Below are positions 62,990 to 64,000 of a DNA stretch of 64,000 nucleotides, piece by piece. The position numbers were made by a program, and so were the translations under genes. The stretch spans positions 1 through 64,000 of the forward strand of contig JAKPPB010000028.1 in the NCBI GenBank assembly GCA_029547605.1. Reading direction: 5' to 3'. Position 1 is the first letter of the stretch. The number at the start of each line of letters is the position of its first letter. The notes below the pieces were generated by a model. It was not told where the DNA came from and made no database searches. It saw only the letters and a program-made list of their open reading frames with translations. This DNA is from Methanobacteriota archaeon. GTDB lineage: Archaea > Halobacteriota > Methanomicrobia > Methanomicrobiales > Methanospirillaceae.

Positions 62990-64000
62990 TCTCTTCCCTC
63001 AGTAGTCTGTTCATGCCGGCGATCACCGCTTCGACGCTTGCCATGATGATGTCCGTGCGGGCGCCGCGAGACGTAATTATCTTTCCGTCCTTACTTAATC
63101 TTACCGTCACATCCACGAGCGCGTCGGTTCCCCCGTGGATTGCGTCGACGTGGTACTCCTCGAGCCGAATGTCGGCCACGGCGGCAACCGATCTCCGGAG
63201 GGCTTCCATGGCCGCATCGACAGGTCCCGCACCTGTAGAGGCTCCCGTCACCTCTTCTCCCTTCACGTCCATTGTCACCGATGCGGTGGGAATGACATTG
63301 CTCCCGCTTACTACGGTGAACTGCTTCATCTTCAGCACCGGCCGGCATTCGATGGCCATTACCGCTTCGGCCACGGCGATGAGATCCGTATCGGTGATCC
63401 TTGTCCCCTTGTCCCCAAGTGCCTTGATCCTTTTCAGGATCTCTTTCAACTGGTTCTCATCGGGATGATAGTGCATCTCTGCGAGGGCCGCCTCGACCGA
63501 GGCTGAGCCCGAGTGCTTCCCGAGCATGATGCGCCGCTTCCTCCCGACACGTTCGGGTGGCACAGGCTCGTAGGTGCTCGGCTCCCGGAGGACGCCGTGG
63601 GCATGGATGCCACTCTCGTGGGTGAATGCCATCTCACCCACGATGGCCTTGTTGGTGGGGAGCGGGACTCCCGTCATCCTTGAGACAAGGGAGGAGAGGT
63701 GGTAGATCTCCCCTGTCTTGATCCCGGTAGGATACTGATAGAGGAGTTCGAGTGCCATCACCAGTTCTTCAAGAGGGGTATTTCCCGCGCGCTCCCCTAT
63801 ACCGTTCACTGTGACATGTGCACACGTTGCGCCGGCTTTCAACGCAGCAATCGTGTTTGCCATTGCCATCCCCAGGTCGTCGTGGCAGTGGATGCTCAGG
63901 GGTGCAAGGCAGAGGTTCGGGATCACCTCGGCTACGCGCTCGGGTGTCAGAAGTCCAACCGTGTCGCAGAAGCAGAGGCGTTCTGCTCCGCGCTCCAGGC
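62961..64000 (-). CDS. 2-isopropylmalate / citramalate synthase-family protein, N-terminus cut by the window end
   Basis: The frame is open to the right edge, and at least 346 C-terminal residues are present, including [24 protein letters not shown] and the metal motif [11 protein letters not shown] (HxH region). Further C-terminal parts are the catalytic-domain end [20 protein letters not shown], a linker with [15 protein letters not shown] and an alpha-isopropylmalate-synthase-type allosteric domain. This matches archaeal LeuA/CimA enzymes. Substrate (leucine or isoleucine branch) cannot be decided without the N-terminus. It leads the ilvB-ilvN genes in one operon. Confidence 0.92.
   Translation of the reverse strand, partial: LERGAERLCFCDTVGLLTPERVAEVIPNLCLAPLSIHCHDDLGMAMANTIAALKAGATCAHVTVNGIGERAGNTPLEELVMALELLYQYPTGIKTGEIYHLSSLVSRMTGVPLPTNKAIVGEMAFTHESGIHAHGVLREPSTYEPVPPERVGRKRRIMLGKHSGSASVEAALAEMHYHPDENQLKEILKRIKALGDKGTRITDTDLIAVAEAVMAIECRPVLKMKQFTVVSGSNVIPTASVTMDVKGEEVTGASTGAGPVDAAMEALRRSVAAVADIRLEEYHVDAIHGGTDALVDVTVRLSKDGKIITSRGARTDIIMASVEAVIAGMNRLLREENEDRSKNTH

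Overview
The window comes from a methanogenic archaeon, most likely of the order Methanomicrobiales (inference). The evidence is a methanogenesis marker 14 homologue, a complete A-type ATP synthase operon (ahaHIKECFABD), a thermosome, LonB, CDP-archaeol synthase beside a tetraether-synthase-like radical SAM enzyme, archaeal TATA boxes and T-tract terminators, and PKD/PEGA surface proteins. Genes are dense and many overlap by four bases, so most of the window reads as operons.

Region by region: 1-5060 holds a transposase tail, then a divergent pair (tetraether-synthase-like radical SAM / carS) whose carS side continues as carS-pyrE-purD-argF. 5060-11510 is an accessory island: a calpain-like cysteine protease, a large PKD/PEGA surface protein translationally coupled to it, and two paralogous HEAT-repeat membrane proteins. 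11650-15270 has mmp14 with a small partner, a membrane protein with a bactofilin-like beta-helix, and two small membrane proteins. 15370-18120 holds a thiol-redox pair (glutaredoxin; ferredoxin:thioredoxin reductase catalytic subunit fused to rubredoxin), a Cys-rich thioredoxin-like protein, a beta-carbonic anhydrase and an acyltransferase-like membrane protein. 18130-24350 has a histidine kinase, a receiver-PAS-TPR protein, adenine deaminase, a ribbon-helix-helix regulator and a small membrane protein. 24350-24860 is a structured non-coding region.

24860-34400 is the ATP synthase operon with pgk as its last gene. 34550-38660 encodes an FlaI/GspE-like ATPase, a double FlaJ/TadC-like membrane protein and a small protein with no ordinary start codon. 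Divergent from these is a pair of KaiC-like ATPases, the first lacking the Walker A lysine. 40630-45430 reads as a proteolysis operon (lonB-tldD-tldE-bofA-like). Facing it is prs-rtcA-nob1-gfcR, followed by the thermosome gene. 50130-51110 has a nested RNA hairpin, a MoaD/ThiS-like gene and tRNA-Ser(CGA). 51110-55250 has a Cys-rich hypothetical protein, a double-Cache lipoprotein and a Cache histidine kinase. 55250-56000 is a gene-poor stretch with an uninterrupted (CT)32 tract. 56000-60140 has a lipoprotein, a PaaI-type thioesterase and a three-gene glycosylation operon. 60310-64000 has a stand-alone LigD-type phosphoesterase and the branched-chain operon leuA/cimA-ilvB-ilvN, cut by the window end.

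The strongest candidates for new biology are the calpain-like protease plus surface-propeller island, the KaiC-like pair (one ATPase-dead) facing a secretion motor, the CT-repeat locus, and several unassigned RNA-like structures. No CRISPR array was seen. All functional calls rest on reading translated motifs by eye; no database search was run.
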